Assembly (NCBI GenBank): GCA_965223355.1
Contig: CBDCWE010000003.1
Span: 4,216,001 to 4,280,000, forward strand
Source of the DNA: Tectiglobus sp965223355
GTDB taxonomy: Bacteria > Pseudomonadota > Alphaproteobacteria > Rhizobiales > Hyphomicrobiaceae
DNA: 64,000 nt
Direction of reading: 5' to 3'
In this document: piece after piece, positions 47,581 to 56,274 of the stretch
Position numbering within the stretch: position 1 is the first letter of the stretch
How the letters are laid out: the number at the start of each line of letters is the position of its first letter
Notes under the pieces: generated by a model
What the model was told of the DNA's origin: nothing
The model's input: only the letters and a program-made list of their open reading frames with translations
The model's database searches: none
Translations under genes and position numbers: made by a program

Positions 47581-47700
47581 CTCGTTTTCCAGGATCTCGT
47601 TTTCCAGGATCTCGTTTTCCAGGATCTCGTTTTCCAGGATCTCGTTTTCCAGGATCTCGTTTTCCAAGACATTGTTTTCCGGGGCCTTGTTTTCCGGGAC
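47581..47700 (+). repeat. 15-bp tandem repeat array (8 units)
   Basis: CTCGTTTTCCAGGAT is repeated five times exactly (47581-47655), then three diverged units with the core GTTTTCC. It stands in the 320-bp gap between the lipoprotein and VWA genes. All frames stay open because 15 is a multiple of three, so the reading frames across it are not evidence of a gene. Confidence 0.85.
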
Positions 47701-47755
47701 CTCGGTCCCGGGTGCCGTGGCCAGGCCGGATGGACAACGTCCTGAAAGTTCGAAC

Positions 47756-48931
47756 TTAGCGCATCAACTCACGCATCGCCCGATCGAGGCCGTCGAGGGT
47801 GAGCGGAAACATGCGGCCTTCGAGCCGGTCGGCGACCATCTGGATGGACGGTGTCCATTTCCAATGGTCCTTGGCGACCGGATTGAGCCATACGCAATGC
47901 TCATAGATGTCGCCGACCCGACCCAGCCAGGTCGCACCGGACTCGGGGTTCATGTGCTCAACCGATCCACCCGGGACCGTGAGCTCATAGGGGCTCATGG
48001 AGGCATCGCCAACGAAGATGATCTTGTAGTCCGACGGGTACTTGTGAAGCACGTCCCAGGTCGATTGGCGGTCGGTCCAGCGCCGTGCGTTTTCCTTCCA
48101 GACAAACTCATAAAGGCAATTGTGGAAGTAGAAGTACTCGAGGTTCTTGAACTCGACCCGCGATGCCGAAAACAGCTCTTCGGCGGTCTTGACGTGCCAG
48201 TCCATCGAGCCGCCGACATCGAGGAACATCAGGACTTTCACGGCGTTGCGCCGCTCCGGTCGCATGTGGATATCGAGATAGCCCTTATGGGCGGTACCCT
48301 TGATGGTATTGTCGAGATCAAGCTCGTCTTCGGCGCCCTCGCGGGCAAACTTGCGCAACCGCCGCAGCGCCATCTTGATGTTGCGTGTGCCAAGTTCACG
48401 GCTATCGTCGAAATCCTTGAACTCGCGCTTGTCCCAAACCTTGATGGCGCGAAAGTTGCGGTTTTCCTTCTGACCGATCCGCACGCCTGCCGGATTGTAG
48501 CCGTACGCCCCATAGGGAGATGTGCCGCCGGTTCCGATCCATTTGCCACCGCCTTGGTGGCGCCCTTGTTGTTCCTCGAGCCGCTTGCGCAGCTCATCCA
48601 TGATCTTGTCCCAGCCCCCCAACTCTTCGATCTTTTTCTTTTCCTCGTCCGTGAGATAGAGTTCACTGACGACCCGCAGCCACTCCTCGGGGATCTCGGC
48701 CTCGACGGCCTCATCGATCGCATCGAGGCCTTTGAAGACGTGCGCGAACACCCGATCGAACTTGTCGATGTGGCGCTCGTCCTTCACCAGGCATGTTCGC
48801 GACAGGTAATAGAAGTCTTCAACGCGACGCTCGGCGATGTCGGCCTGCATGCCTTCGAGCAGCGTCAAGTATTCGCGCAACGAAACCGGTACTTTCGCCG
48901 ACTTAAGTTCAAGGAAGAAATTCGCAAACAT
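47756..48931 (-). CDS. VWA domain protein of the CoxE-like family
   Basis: A 391-aa protein with an N-terminal helical region, a charged middle (TDEEKKKIEELGGWDKIMDE), a Gly-rich segment (QGGGKWIGTGGTSPYGAYGY) and a C-terminal von Willebrand A domain with the MIDAS motif DVGGS (Asp238, Ser242); the first x is Gly rather than the usual. Such proteins work with MoxR AAA+ ATPases in cofactor or metal insertion and protein remodelling. The matching MoxR is at 52917, about 4 kb away, instead of directly adjacent. Confidence 0.88.
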   Translation of the reverse strand: MFANFFLELKSAKVPVSLREYLTLLEGMQADIAERRVEDFYYLSRTCLVKDERHIDKFDRVFAHVFKGLDAIDEAVEAEIPEEWLRVVSELYLTDEEKKKIEELGGWDKIMDELRKRLEEQQGRHQGGGKWIGTGGTSPYGAYGYNPAGVRIGQKENRNFRAIKVWDKREFKDFDDSRELGTRNIKMALRRLRKFAREGAEDELDLDNTIKGTAHKGYLDIHMRPERRNAVKVLMFLDVGGSMDWHVKTAEELFSASRVEFKNLEYFYFHNCLYEFVWKENARRWTDRQSTWDVLHKYPSDYKIIFVGDASMSPYELTVPGGSVEHMNPESGATWLGRVGDIYEHCVWLNPVAKDHWKWTPSIQMVADRLEGRMFPLTLDGLDRAMRELMR

Positions 48932-49060
48932 TCACGGCATCCCGATGGGTTGTGGGCGCGTCCTTATAGCATCATTCTCGCCAGGTGCACGCTCCCACAC
49001 AGCCTCGGCCCGGAAGATGACCGGTCCGGCAGCATCCAATACCGTCCTGCTCACGAACCA

Positions 49061-49106
49061 GGGCAGCGCATCTCAATACGCCATTTTAAGTGGTTGAGAC
49101 CACTAG
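49061..49106 (-). repeat. Family D repeat fragment
   Basis: On the minus strand CTAGTGGTCTCAACCAC is followed by AAAATGGCGTATTGAGATGC, as at 22600. Its CTAG contains the stop of the LuxR-type gene. Confidence 0.65.
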
Positions 49107-49372
49107 CGATCCAGCACACCGCTTTTCACGACCGCTACGATGGCCTGGATGCGCGTGCCCACGCCGAACTTGCGCTTCACGTTCTCGACGTGAAAATTCA
49201 CTGTCTTGGGAGAAATCTTCAGTATCTGACTGATGGCCCAATCGGACTTGCCCGTTGAGATCCAGCGAAAAACTTCAATTTCGCGTTGCGAAAGCGCGGT
49301 CTCGTCGACATGCAACGATTGGCAGGTCCGCCACTTTTCGCCCGACTTACCACTTGTATGGCGAAGCGCCAT
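49103..49372 (-). CDS. LuxR-type HTH protein (DNA-binding domain only)
   Basis: An 89-aa protein that is little more than the GerE/LuxR helix-turn-helix: ALSQREIEVFRWISTGKSDW, ISQILKISPKTVNFHVENVK, RKFGVGTRIQAIVAVVKSG. The sequence most resembles the DNA-binding domain of autoinducer-binding LuxR regulators, whose N-terminal domain is absent. The ATG has no clear Shine-Dalgarno. It may be a solo HTH regulator or the remains of a larger gene. Divergent from the cupin gene. Confidence 0.75.
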   Translation of the reverse strand: MALRHTSGKSGEKWRTCQSLHVDETALSQREIEVFRWISTGKSDWAISQILKISPKTVNFHVENVKRKFGVGTRIQAIVAVVKSGVLDR

Positions 49373-49437
49373 CTTGCAAACTTTCGTAAATCGTCAATTA
49401 ATCAGTAACCATAATAATCCTATCGGGTGGACCAGTT

Positions 49438-49983
49438 GTGTCAATGTCTGTCGACCAAATCGCAAGGTTTGCCTTCGATCGATCCGGACTGATCCCCAAC
49501 AACCCGGCCTATCCGCTGCTGATCTACCGCGCTGCGGTTCGTGACTTTGTCGGTGACGGGGGTGCGCGGCGCCTGGCCGAACGATTGGTTGAAAACGGTT
49601 GGTCGGGAGTTTGGGAGAACGGCATTTTTCCATTTCATCACTATCACGCGCGCGCACACGAAGTGCTCGCCAATCTCGGGCCAGACGTCGAAGTCCAGTT
49701 TGGCGGGCCGACCGGTTCACGGATTTGGTTGCGGAGCGGTGACCTCACCATCCTGCCGGCCGGGACCGGCCATTGCCGGCTGTCGCGCGGGCCTGAGCTG
49801 TTGATCGTCGGGGCCTATCCGGCGGGCCAGGAAGATTGGGATCTCAAACGCGAAACCGATGCGGATTTCGCGCGCGCTGCAAGCGAAATTGCGCGAACCC
49901 AACTGCCGCAATGTGATCCGCTCACCGGTAAGCGCTGGCCGTTGCTCGACTATTGGATCGCGCCCGACCGGGCCGGCGTTTAA
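49438..49983 (+). CDS. Cupin family protein (YjlB-like)
   Basis: A 181-aa single-domain cupin with the first motif FPFHHYHARAHEVLANLG (metal-binding His and Glu) and the second GDLTILPAGTGHCRLS. The start is GTG at 49438 or ATG at 49444. YjlB-type cupins have no established role. Its stop overlaps that of the convergent YcjF-type gene by four bases. Confidence 0.85.
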   Translation: MSMSVDQIARFAFDRSGLIPNNPAYPLLIYRAAVRDFVGDGGARRLAERLVENGWSGVWENGIFPFHHYHARAHEVLANLGPDVEVQFGGPTGSRIWLRSGDLTILPAGTGHCRLSRGPELLIVGAYPAGQEDWDLKRETDADFARAASEIARTQLPQCDPLTGKRWPLLDYWIAPDRAGV

Positions 49984-51095
49984 TCGTTGCGCGTTTGCGA
50001 GTCAGGCTTGCCCGAAAACGCCGATTTGACCATTTTGGCCGGGTTGATCTCGGGGAACAGCTCACGCACGACGTGGCGTGAGCGCAACGGCGCGGCTTCG
50101 ATGTAGGGCAGCGGCCGGCAGACTTCGATGGCGGCGACGCCGAGGCGGGCCGTGAGCGCCCCGATAAAGGCGCCTTCGCCCAGTCGGCGCGAGATCCGCC
50201 GGACGATATCCTGGCCGAGGAACTGGCCGAACAGATCATCAGTCAACGCGATCGCACCGGTCGCGGCAACATGCATGATCACCCGCCATAACAAGCGCAC
50301 CCCACCGAGCGCGCCCGGGCGCCCGCCGTAGGCCGCGGCCAGCCGGCGCACCATTCGAACGTTTTCGGCAAACACAAACATCACGACCAGGAAGGTGATC
50401 GGCACGACCGCTGCGACGATGGCAACGCGGCGTGCCGACTCGAAAACAATCCGCCGCGCTTGCAGATCCGGCACCGCCAGCAGCACCCGGTCGGCAAGAC
50501 CAAGCAGTTCGCCTGGTCCGCGCATGTGGCGTTCTTCATCGCGAAAGGCCGACAACCTCCACGTGTTGTCACTGCGCCCGCGCGCGAGGCCTTTAAGCGC
50601 CTTCACCGCGCGTTCTTCCGCGGTGCGATCGGCGCTGGCAAGGGCGTGGTCGGCATCCCGGCGAATGCGCGAAATGCGCGCCATCCGCAGCAGCCCGATG
50701 AACTCTTTGAAGGCAATGACCAGCGCTGCGAGCAGCGCCAGCCCGAGCAGTGCCTGCGCCGTCCAACCAACCCAGTCATTGCGCGCCAAGGCAACCGCGG
50801 CAAACCGCGCGAACCAGACCCCGGCCGCCAACAGCGCCAGCCCGGACAGCGCCGCGAACAACAGGCCACCCCAGCGCACACCACGTGCAACCGGGCCGCC
50901 GTTTTGCGGTTGTTTGGCGGTTGCCTCCGCGCCGTCCGTGTGGTCGTCAGATCCGCCGTGCTGCGGGCCTCGCTCAAAGTGCTCCTGCGTCTCATCGCCC
51001 AAATCGCGATCGGATTGCTGCGGCGCGGACGGCTGCACCGCTGGATCGTTCCCCTCGAACATTTGCGGCGGGCGCCGCTTGCGCTCAGTGCTCAA
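49980..51095 (-). CDS. YcjF/TIGR01620 family inner-membrane protein
   Basis: A 371-aa protein with a polar N-terminus (1-70), two close helices (about 75-130), a central cytoplasmic part (SRIRRDADHALASADRTAEE), another hydrophobic pair (IVAAVVPITFLVVMFVFAEN) and the DUF697 region (TGAIALTDDLFGQFLG, GALTARLGVAAIEVCRPLPY). YcjF and YcjX form a conserved pair linked to envelope stress in enterobacteria; their biochemical role is unknown. ATGA overlap with ycjX. Confidence 0.9.
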   Translation of the reverse strand: MSTERKRRPPQMFEGNDPAVQPSAPQQSDRDLGDETQEHFERGPQHGGSDDHTDGAEATAKQPQNGGPVARGVRWGGLLFAALSGLALLAAGVWFARFAAVALARNDWVGWTAQALLGLALLAALVIAFKEFIGLLRMARISRIRRDADHALASADRTAEERAVKALKGLARGRSDNTWRLSAFRDEERHMRGPGELLGLADRVLLAVPDLQARRIVFESARRVAIVAAVVPITFLVVMFVFAENVRMVRRLAAAYGGRPGALGGVRLLWRVIMHVAATGAIALTDDLFGQFLGQDIVRRISRRLGEGAFIGALTARLGVAAIEVCRPLPYIEAAPLRSRHVVRELFPEINPAKMVKSAFSGKPDSQTRND

Positions 51096-52618
51096 ACCAG
51101 ACGATCTCCCAGAAGGTAGCGCAGGGCCTCGTCAAGACCGATATGCGGCCAGACGCGCGGCGCCGGGTCGACTTGTGCCAAGCTCGTTGGCGGACGAAAC
51201 CGCACGAAGTTGAGTTCACCGGCCGCAAGCGCATCGCGATCGAATATATCATAGGGGTCGGGCGGCAACTCGCCGGGAAAGACGGCGGCAGACGCCTCAC
51301 CGTCGGCACGCTTCGTACCGACGGTTTCACCGCGGATCGGGATGCCGCGAATACAGGGGATCAAATCGCCGTCGACGCGGTAATCGACGTCCTCGGTCGC
51401 ACGCAGCGAAGCCAATCTGGTGACGGCGAAGTCGGCCCCGGCTTCATCCGCCCGCTGGCTCGCCCGCCGCACCAACACGTCCAACGCGGCGCGCAAACGG
51501 TCATGGCTGCTGGCATGAACATGATCGGCCTTGGTTGCCGCAAACAGCACTTTGTCGATGCGTCGGCCGAGAACCGCCGCGAGCCAGCGCTGCGCCCCCG
51601 GCCGGAAGGCGTTGAGGGCGCTCAGCAGACAGGTTTCGAGTTCCTCAACGGCGTCCGGGCCGCCATTGAGCGCGCCGAGCATGTCGACCAGCACGATCTG
51701 GCGGTCCAGTGATTTGAAATGGCGCTCGAAGAACGGCTTGACCACATGTGCCTTATAGGCCTCGAAGCGCCGCTCGAGCATTGCCCCAAGCGTACCTGCC
51801 CGATTGCTGTCACCGTCCGCACCGGCCAGCGGGAAGAACGTCAGCAACGGCGAACCGTCGAGGTCGCCGGGCAGAAGAAACCGGCCGGGGCTGATCATGC
51901 GCGCAAAGCGATCGTGCTCGCGCACGGATCTGAGGAACGCGCGGAAGCACTCCGCACCGGCAATAGCGACAGTTTCGTCGCCCGCGTCGATCAGGTTGTG
52001 CTCGGCGCAGAACCGCAGCCAGTCCTCGACCCGGCCATCACGGGCGCGGCGGCGGGCAAAGGCATGCATGTCCTCGGACCAGGCCGCATAGCTCTGATCG
52101 AGCAGGGCGAGGTCCAACAGCCATTCCCCGGGATAATCGATGATATCAATGTGCAGGGCGCGCGTGATGCCGGCCATCTGGCGCGCCCAATCGGTTGGCG
52201 CCCATTCGCAGGTCAGGCGCAGCTGGCTGATCTGGCGCGTGCTTTGCGGCCACTGGCCGCCGCCCGAGCGAAGTGTCGCCAAATGCTGCTCATAGGCAAA
52301 CCTCGGGATATCGTCATCGGGCTGCGGCTCGAGGAACGCGCGAAAGCCCGGCAGATGACCGATCGTCAGTGGCGGGCGCGCGCCGCCCTCGGTCAGGGCC
52401 TGCACCAGGGCTGCGATAAACACGGTCTTGCCGGCCCGCGATAGACCCGTCACACCCAGTCGCACGCGCGGTGTCGCCAGATCCGAGAGATAGGTCCCCG
52501 CGGCTCGCACGGCATCGGTTGCAGTGTCTGTCAGTTCCGATAGGCGCAAGCGTTCACCTGCAGCTGATTGCACCGTTGATTGCACCGTTCTGATCATTTC
52601 CGGCCTAGGCGCAAACAC
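51092..52618 (-). CDS. YcjX-type P-loop NTPase (DUF463)
   Basis: A 508-aa protein with a P-loop GLSRAGKT (residues 58-65) and the family blocks IIDYPGEWLLDLALL and QIVLVDMLGALNGG, ending with a beta-rich part (IPIRGETVGTKRADGE). It looks like a dynamin/GTPase-related protein acting with YcjF at the membrane. Start GTG at 52618 or ATG at 52597; neither has a strong ribosome site. Confidence 0.9.
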   Translation of the reverse strand: MFAPRPEMIRTVQSTVQSAAGERLRLSELTDTATDAVRAAGTYLSDLATPRVRLGVTGLSRAGKTVFIAALVQALTEGGARPPLTIGHLPGFRAFLEPQPDDDIPRFAYEQHLATLRSGGGQWPQSTRQISQLRLTCEWAPTDWARQMAGITRALHIDIIDYPGEWLLDLALLDQSYAAWSEDMHAFARRRARDGRVEDWLRFCAEHNLIDAGDETVAIAGAECFRAFLRSVREHDRFARMISPGRFLLPGDLDGSPLLTFFPLAGADGDSNRAGTLGAMLERRFEAYKAHVVKPFFERHFKSLDRQIVLVDMLGALNGGPDAVEELETCLLSALNAFRPGAQRWLAAVLGRRIDKVLFAATKADHVHASSHDRLRAALDVLVRRASQRADEAGADFAVTRLASLRATEDVDYRVDGDLIPCIRGIPIRGETVGTKRADGEASAAVFPGELPPDPYDIFDRDALAAGELNFVRFRPPTSLAQVDPAPRVWPHIGLDEALRYLLGDRLV

Positions 52619-52713
52619 GTCGCCGTTCCGCTCCCCGTCCCGGCCGGCGATCAGATCGTGCCGTCGACTGGCCCGGCGGCGGCGCGGGATGGTTCGAGCT
52701 AACTCCGAAACGC

Positions 52714-52868
52714 CTAGAGCAACCTGCCTTTATTCGGAATCGGAACGATCCTGAATAAAGGCAGAAAGTTGCTCGCCTCTAAAGTGGCGATCATCTTTGT
52801 GCTTTAAGTTGGAACCGCAATAGCGGTTCCAACTTAAAGCACGATGATCTAGTGATTGAGACCACTAG
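52714..52868 (+). repeat. Family A repeat (full) joined to a 20-bp family D remnant
   Basis: 52714-52852 is a full family A copy with CTAG ends. CTAGTGATTGAGACCACTAG (52849-52868) shares the CTAG and keeps only the ends of family D, as if D had lost its interior. Confidence 0.8.
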
Positions 52869-52916
52869 ATGCGCCACCGCCGCAGCGATTACAACCGCAA
52901 ACAGCGAAGTTGTGTG

Positions 52917-53771
52917 CTACGATTTCTGATTGGCCTTTTGTTTTGCGAGGAAGGCCAGACGCTCGAACAGGTGAACATCCTGCTCGTTCTTGAGCAAGGC
53001 GCCGTGGAGCGGCGGAATGAGACTGCGGGGATCGGAAGTGCGCAACGTTTCCGGCGAAATGTCTTCGCTGAGCAACAACTTCAGCCAGTCGAGAAGTTCC
53101 GATGTCGACGGCTTTTTCTTGAGCCCAGGGACATCGCGCATGTCGTAGAACACGTTGAGGGCTTCGCGAACGAGCATGCCCTTGAGGCCGGGAAAGTGCA
53201 CCTCGACGATCTCACGCATGGTGTCTGCATCGGGAAACTTGATGTAGTGGAAGAAGCACCTGCGCAGGAACGCATCCGGCAGCTCCTTTTCGTTGTTTGA
53301 CGTGATCATCACGATCGGACGATGCTTTGCCTTAATCGTCTCTGCGGTCTCGTAGACGAAGAACTCCATGCGATCGAGTTCCTGCAGCAGGTCGTTCGGG
53401 AACTCGATGTCTGCCTTGTCGATTTCATCGATCAGCAGGACCGGGCGTTGATCCATGGTGAAGGCATCCCAAAGCGCGCCGCGCTTGATGTAGTTTCGAA
53501 TGTCCTTGACGCGCTCATCGCCGAGCTGACTGTCGCGCAGCCGGCTGACCGCATCGTATTCGTAGAGGCCCTGCAACGCCTTGGTCGTCGACTTGATGTG
53601 CCATTCCAGCAGCGGCACTCCGAGCGCCTTGGCAACTTCGATCGCCAGTACGGTCTTACCGGTTCCGGGCTCGCCTTTGATCAGCAGTGGTCGCTCCAGC
53701 GTAATCGCCGCGTTAACCGCGATCTTGAGGTCGCTGGTTGCAACGTAGTCCTTGGTACCTTCAAACTTCAT
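52917..53771 (-). CDS. MoxR-type AAA+ ATPase
   Basis: A 284-aa ATPase with Walker A GEPGTGKT (33-40), Walker B VLLIDEIDKAD, sensor 1 ITSNNEKELPDAFLRRC and the C-terminal lid (TSELLDWLKLLL). The start MKFEGTKDYVATSDLK has GAAGAGG upstream; the frame continues open before it without similarity. MoxR ATPases act with VWA proteins; the likely partner is the CoxE-like gene at 47756. Confidence 0.93.
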   Translation of the reverse strand: MKFEGTKDYVATSDLKIAVNAAITLERPLLIKGEPGTGKTVLAIEVAKALGVPLLEWHIKSTTKALQGLYEYDAVSRLRDSQLGDERVKDIRNYIKRGALWDAFTMDQRPVLLIDEIDKADIEFPNDLLQELDRMEFFVYETAETIKAKHRPIVMITSNNEKELPDAFLRRCFFHYIKFPDADTMREIVEVHFPGLKGMLVREALNVFYDMRDVPGLKKKPSTSELLDWLKLLLSEDISPETLRTSDPRSLIPPLHGALLKNEQDVHLFERLAFLAKQKANQKS

Positions 53772-53975
53772 ATGTGCCTCTTCCCGGAAATGACAGGGCG
53801 GCACACTAGAGTTTCGCCTGCACCAGAACAAGTCACGTACGCGATGCATGGTCCGGCGCGTCAATTCTCACCATTTGACGCAAGGGCAGATACAACTGCC
53901 GCGATGGCGACGTGCTCGAAATGCAGCGCAATCAGCAGCTAAACTGCTCGAATTGGCAGAAAACGTTTGATTTCC

Positions 53976-54003
53976 TTGACTTGGTCGAAGATGCGGCTAA
54001 ATA
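53976..54003 (+). promoter_or_regulatory. Sigma-70-type promoter candidate for dksA
   Basis: TTGACT and TAAATA are separated by 16 bases, 62 bp before the dksA start. Between the MoxR start and this site (53772-53975) I see no gene. Confidence 0.5.
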
Positions 54004-54064
54004 GCCCTGATCGAACTGGACAATACCGCCGGTAGCGGCGAGGGAACACCTGGTGGAGCATATC

Positions 54065-54586
54065 GTGAGCAAGTCCACAACCAAGCCATCCGCCAAGACC
54101 AAGCAGACAAAACCGGCCAAGTCATCGACGACGCGTAAACCTCGATCCAAGAATCAGCGCGTGCGCCAGTCAACCATCGTGCTCTCGGCTGACTACCGAC
54201 CAAGCGACGATGAACCGTTCATGAACCCCAGGCAGCGCGAGTACTTCCGCAACAAGCTCGTCGTCTGGAAGGAAGAAATCATCAGGCAGACACGCGAGAC
54301 CATCGAAGCGCTGACCGCTGCGCCAATGCAACACGCCGATATTGCCGATCGCGCGACCTCCGAGACCGACCGGGCGCTGGAATTGCGTGCCCGCGATCGC
54401 CAACGCAAGCTCGTGGCCAAGATCAACGCCGCCCTGGCACGCATCGAGGATGGCAGTTACGGCTATTGCGAGGAAACCGGCGAGCCGATCAGTTTGCGCC
54501 GCCTCGACGCGCGTCCGATCGCGACCCTGTCAATCGAAGCCCAGGAACGTCACGAGCGACGCGAACGCGTCTACCGCGACGACTAG
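54065..54586 (+). CDS. dksA: RNA polymerase-binding protein DksA
   Basis: DksA works with ppGpp in the secondary channel of RNA polymerase in the stringent response. The protein has a basic Lys/Thr-rich N-terminus, the coiled coil (NPRQREYFRNKLVVWKEEII; RDRQRKLVAKINAALARIED) and the C-terminal finger region. Only one of the four zinc-finger Cys remains (GYCEETGEPISLRRLDARPI), as in many alphaproteobacterial DksA. I set the start at GTG 54065 because GGTGGAG lies six bases upstream; a GTG at 54053 is also open. Confidence 0.93.
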   Translation: MSKSTTKPSAKTKQTKPAKSSTTRKPRSKNQRVRQSTIVLSADYRPSDDEPFMNPRQREYFRNKLVVWKEEIIRQTRETIEALTAAPMQHADIADRATSETDRALELRARDRQRKLVAKINAALARIEDGSYGYCEETGEPISLRRLDARPIATLSIEAQERHERRERVYRDD

Positions 54587-54608
54587 ATCGCGGCGGCTCA
54601 AACCCTGA

Positions 54609-54747
54609 CTAGATCATTGTGCTTTAAGTTGGAACCGCTATTGCGGTTCCAACTTAAAGCACAAAGATGATCGCCACTTTAGAGGCGAGCAACTTTCTGC
54701 CTTTATTCCGGATCGTTCCGATTCCGAATAAAGGCAGGTTGCTCTAA
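54609..54747 (-). repeat. Dispersed repeat family A, full copy
   Basis: CTAG on the left; the right end is CTAA. Full-length, between dksA and crcB. Confidence 0.85.
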
Positions 54748-54859
54748 ACCTTGGGCAAACCCTGGATAAACTGATCTGGCGATGGCTGCGTGAGGGTGCA
54801 GGATCTGCTATAGCTCTTGGCCGCCGGCAGGGCGGGATCCAGGAGCGGATAAGCGATCG

Positions 54860-55240
54860 ATGAAGCTATTTCTATTGGCCTGTGCCGGCGGTGCGATTGG
54901 CGCTGGCGGCCGCCATCTGGTTAACATCATCACGGTTCGCAGCTTCGGTCTGGACGCGCCGTGGGCGACATTTGCGGTGAACGTTGTCGGCTCACTGCTT
55001 ATGGGTATCGTGATCGGATATATCGTGCATCGCATGCCCGATGCGGTCGGCCTTCGCATTTTCGTTGCGACCGGGATTCTGGGTGGCTTTACGACGTTCT
55101 CAGCATTTTCCCTCGATACGTTTGCGCTGCTTTCGCGCGGTGATGTCGGCCCCGCCGCTGCCTATGTCATCGGTTCAGTCGTCCTGTCGGTGGCTGCCGC
55201 AGTGGCGGGCTACACAACATTGCGGGCGTTGCTGCTATGA
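54860..55240 (+). CDS. crcB: Fluoride exporter CrcB/Fluc
   Basis: A 126-aa membrane protein with four helices that dimerises as a fluoride channel. The signature GFTTFSAFSLDTFALL and the Asn in VNVVGSLLMG are present. Overlaps rluC by four bases (ATGA), the common crcB-rluC pairing. Confidence 0.95.
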   Translation: MKLFLLACAGGAIGAGGRHLVNIITVRSFGLDAPWATFAVNVVGSLLMGIVIGYIVHRMPDAVGLRIFVATGILGGFTTFSAFSLDTFALLSRGDVGPAAAYVIGSVVLSVAAAVAGYTTLRALLL

Positions 55241-56226
55241 CCGATCGCATCGAAACAATTGTCGTTGCCAGCGAAGATGACACGCTGCGGTTGGACCGTT
55301 GGTTCAAGCAGCACTTTCCCGACGTCGCCTACGGCCACCTCCAGAAACTGCTGCGGTCCGGGCAGATTCGAGTTGATTCAAAGCGCGTGCAGTCCAACAC
55401 ACGCTTGACGGCGGGCCAGCACGTTCGGGTGCCGAAGTCGGTTCGTGAGCCGACCCAATCGCAAACGGGCATTGTGCCGCCAGGCACATCGACGGCCGAT
55501 CGCACGTACATCGAAGGCTTGATCCTCCATGAAGATGACAGTGTGCTGGTGCTGAACAAACCGTTTGGCATCGCAGTGCAGGGCGGCAGCGGTACCCGCC
55601 GCCATCTCGACGGTTTGCTGGCCGGCATGATCGATCGGTTTGGCTCGCGCCCGCGCCTCGTGCATCGCCTCGACCGTGATACCACCGGTGTGCTGTTGAT
55701 CGCCAAAACGCGCGATGCGGCGGCCAAGCTCGGGCGCACGTTCCAGACGAGGTCGGCGGCCAAGACCTATTGGGCGCTGGTTGTCGGCGTGCCGCGCCCG
55801 GCGCAGGGCAAGATCGAAGCCGCCCTCGTCAAGGCGTCGGGGCCGGACGGCGATCGTGTGCGCAAGGCCAGGCCCGGCGAACAGGATCGTGCCATGCACG
55901 CCACCACCCACTACGCCGTCATCGATGCGGTCGCGCAAACGGCGGCCTGGGTCTCGCTCAAGCCCGTGACCGGGCGCCAGCATCAGTTGCGCGCCCACAT
56001 GGCGCTGATCGGCCATCCCATTGCTGGTGATAACAAATACGATGGCCGCCTCGCTCTGGCCGACGACGCCATCGCCTCGAAGTTACATTTGCATGCGCGC
56101 AGATTGATCATTCCCCACCCCCACTCCGGCGGCAAGCTCGATGTCACGGCGCCCATGCCGCATCACATGCGCGAGACCTGGACCGCGCTGGGCCTCGATC
56201 CCAAGCGCTTCGACGCCGACGAATGA
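55237..56226 (+). CDS. rluC: RluC-type 23S rRNA pseudouridine synthase
   Basis: A 329-aa protein with an N-terminal S4 domain (LRLDRWFKQHFPDVAYGHLQ) and the RluA-family catalytic domain with HRLDRDTTGVLLIAKT (catalytic Asp), LKPVTGRQHQLRAHM and GHPIAGDNKYDG. RluC modifies three uridines of 23S rRNA; the exact target set here is inferred. Confidence 0.92.
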   Translation: MTDRIETIVVASEDDTLRLDRWFKQHFPDVAYGHLQKLLRSGQIRVDSKRVQSNTRLTAGQHVRVPKSVREPTQSQTGIVPPGTSTADRTYIEGLILHEDDSVLVLNKPFGIAVQGGSGTRRHLDGLLAGMIDRFGSRPRLVHRLDRDTTGVLLIAKTRDAAAKLGRTFQTRSAAKTYWALVVGVPRPAQGKIEAALVKASGPDGDRVRKARPGEQDRAMHATTHYAVIDAVAQTAAWVSLKPVTGRQHQLRAHMALIGHPIAGDNKYDGRLALADDAIASKLHLHARRLIIPHPHSGGKLDVTAPMPHHMRETWTALGLDPKRFDADE

Positions 56227-56274
56227 CCGCCACGGACCGGCCGCCCCGCGACGTATCATCCGGCCCACGGGCTA

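Noticed and set aside
47581..47700. CRISPR array
   Set aside because: The 15-bp units are directly adjacent with no spacers, and no cas gene is present.
47522..47745. Reading frames across the 15-bp repeat that would encode PGKRD or FQDLV repeats
   Set aside because: They stay open only because the unit is a multiple of three; no ribosome site and no sequence outside the repeat that looks coding.
47510..49258. 582-aa plus-strand frame
   Set aside because: Runs antisense to the VWA gene and through the tandem repeat; its N-terminal part is repeat translation.
54770..54859. Possible fluoride riboswitch before crcB (GGCGATGGC is present)
   Set aside because: The second conserved block of the crcB motif (CTGATG followed by CCT) is not found and no pseudoknot partner is visible.
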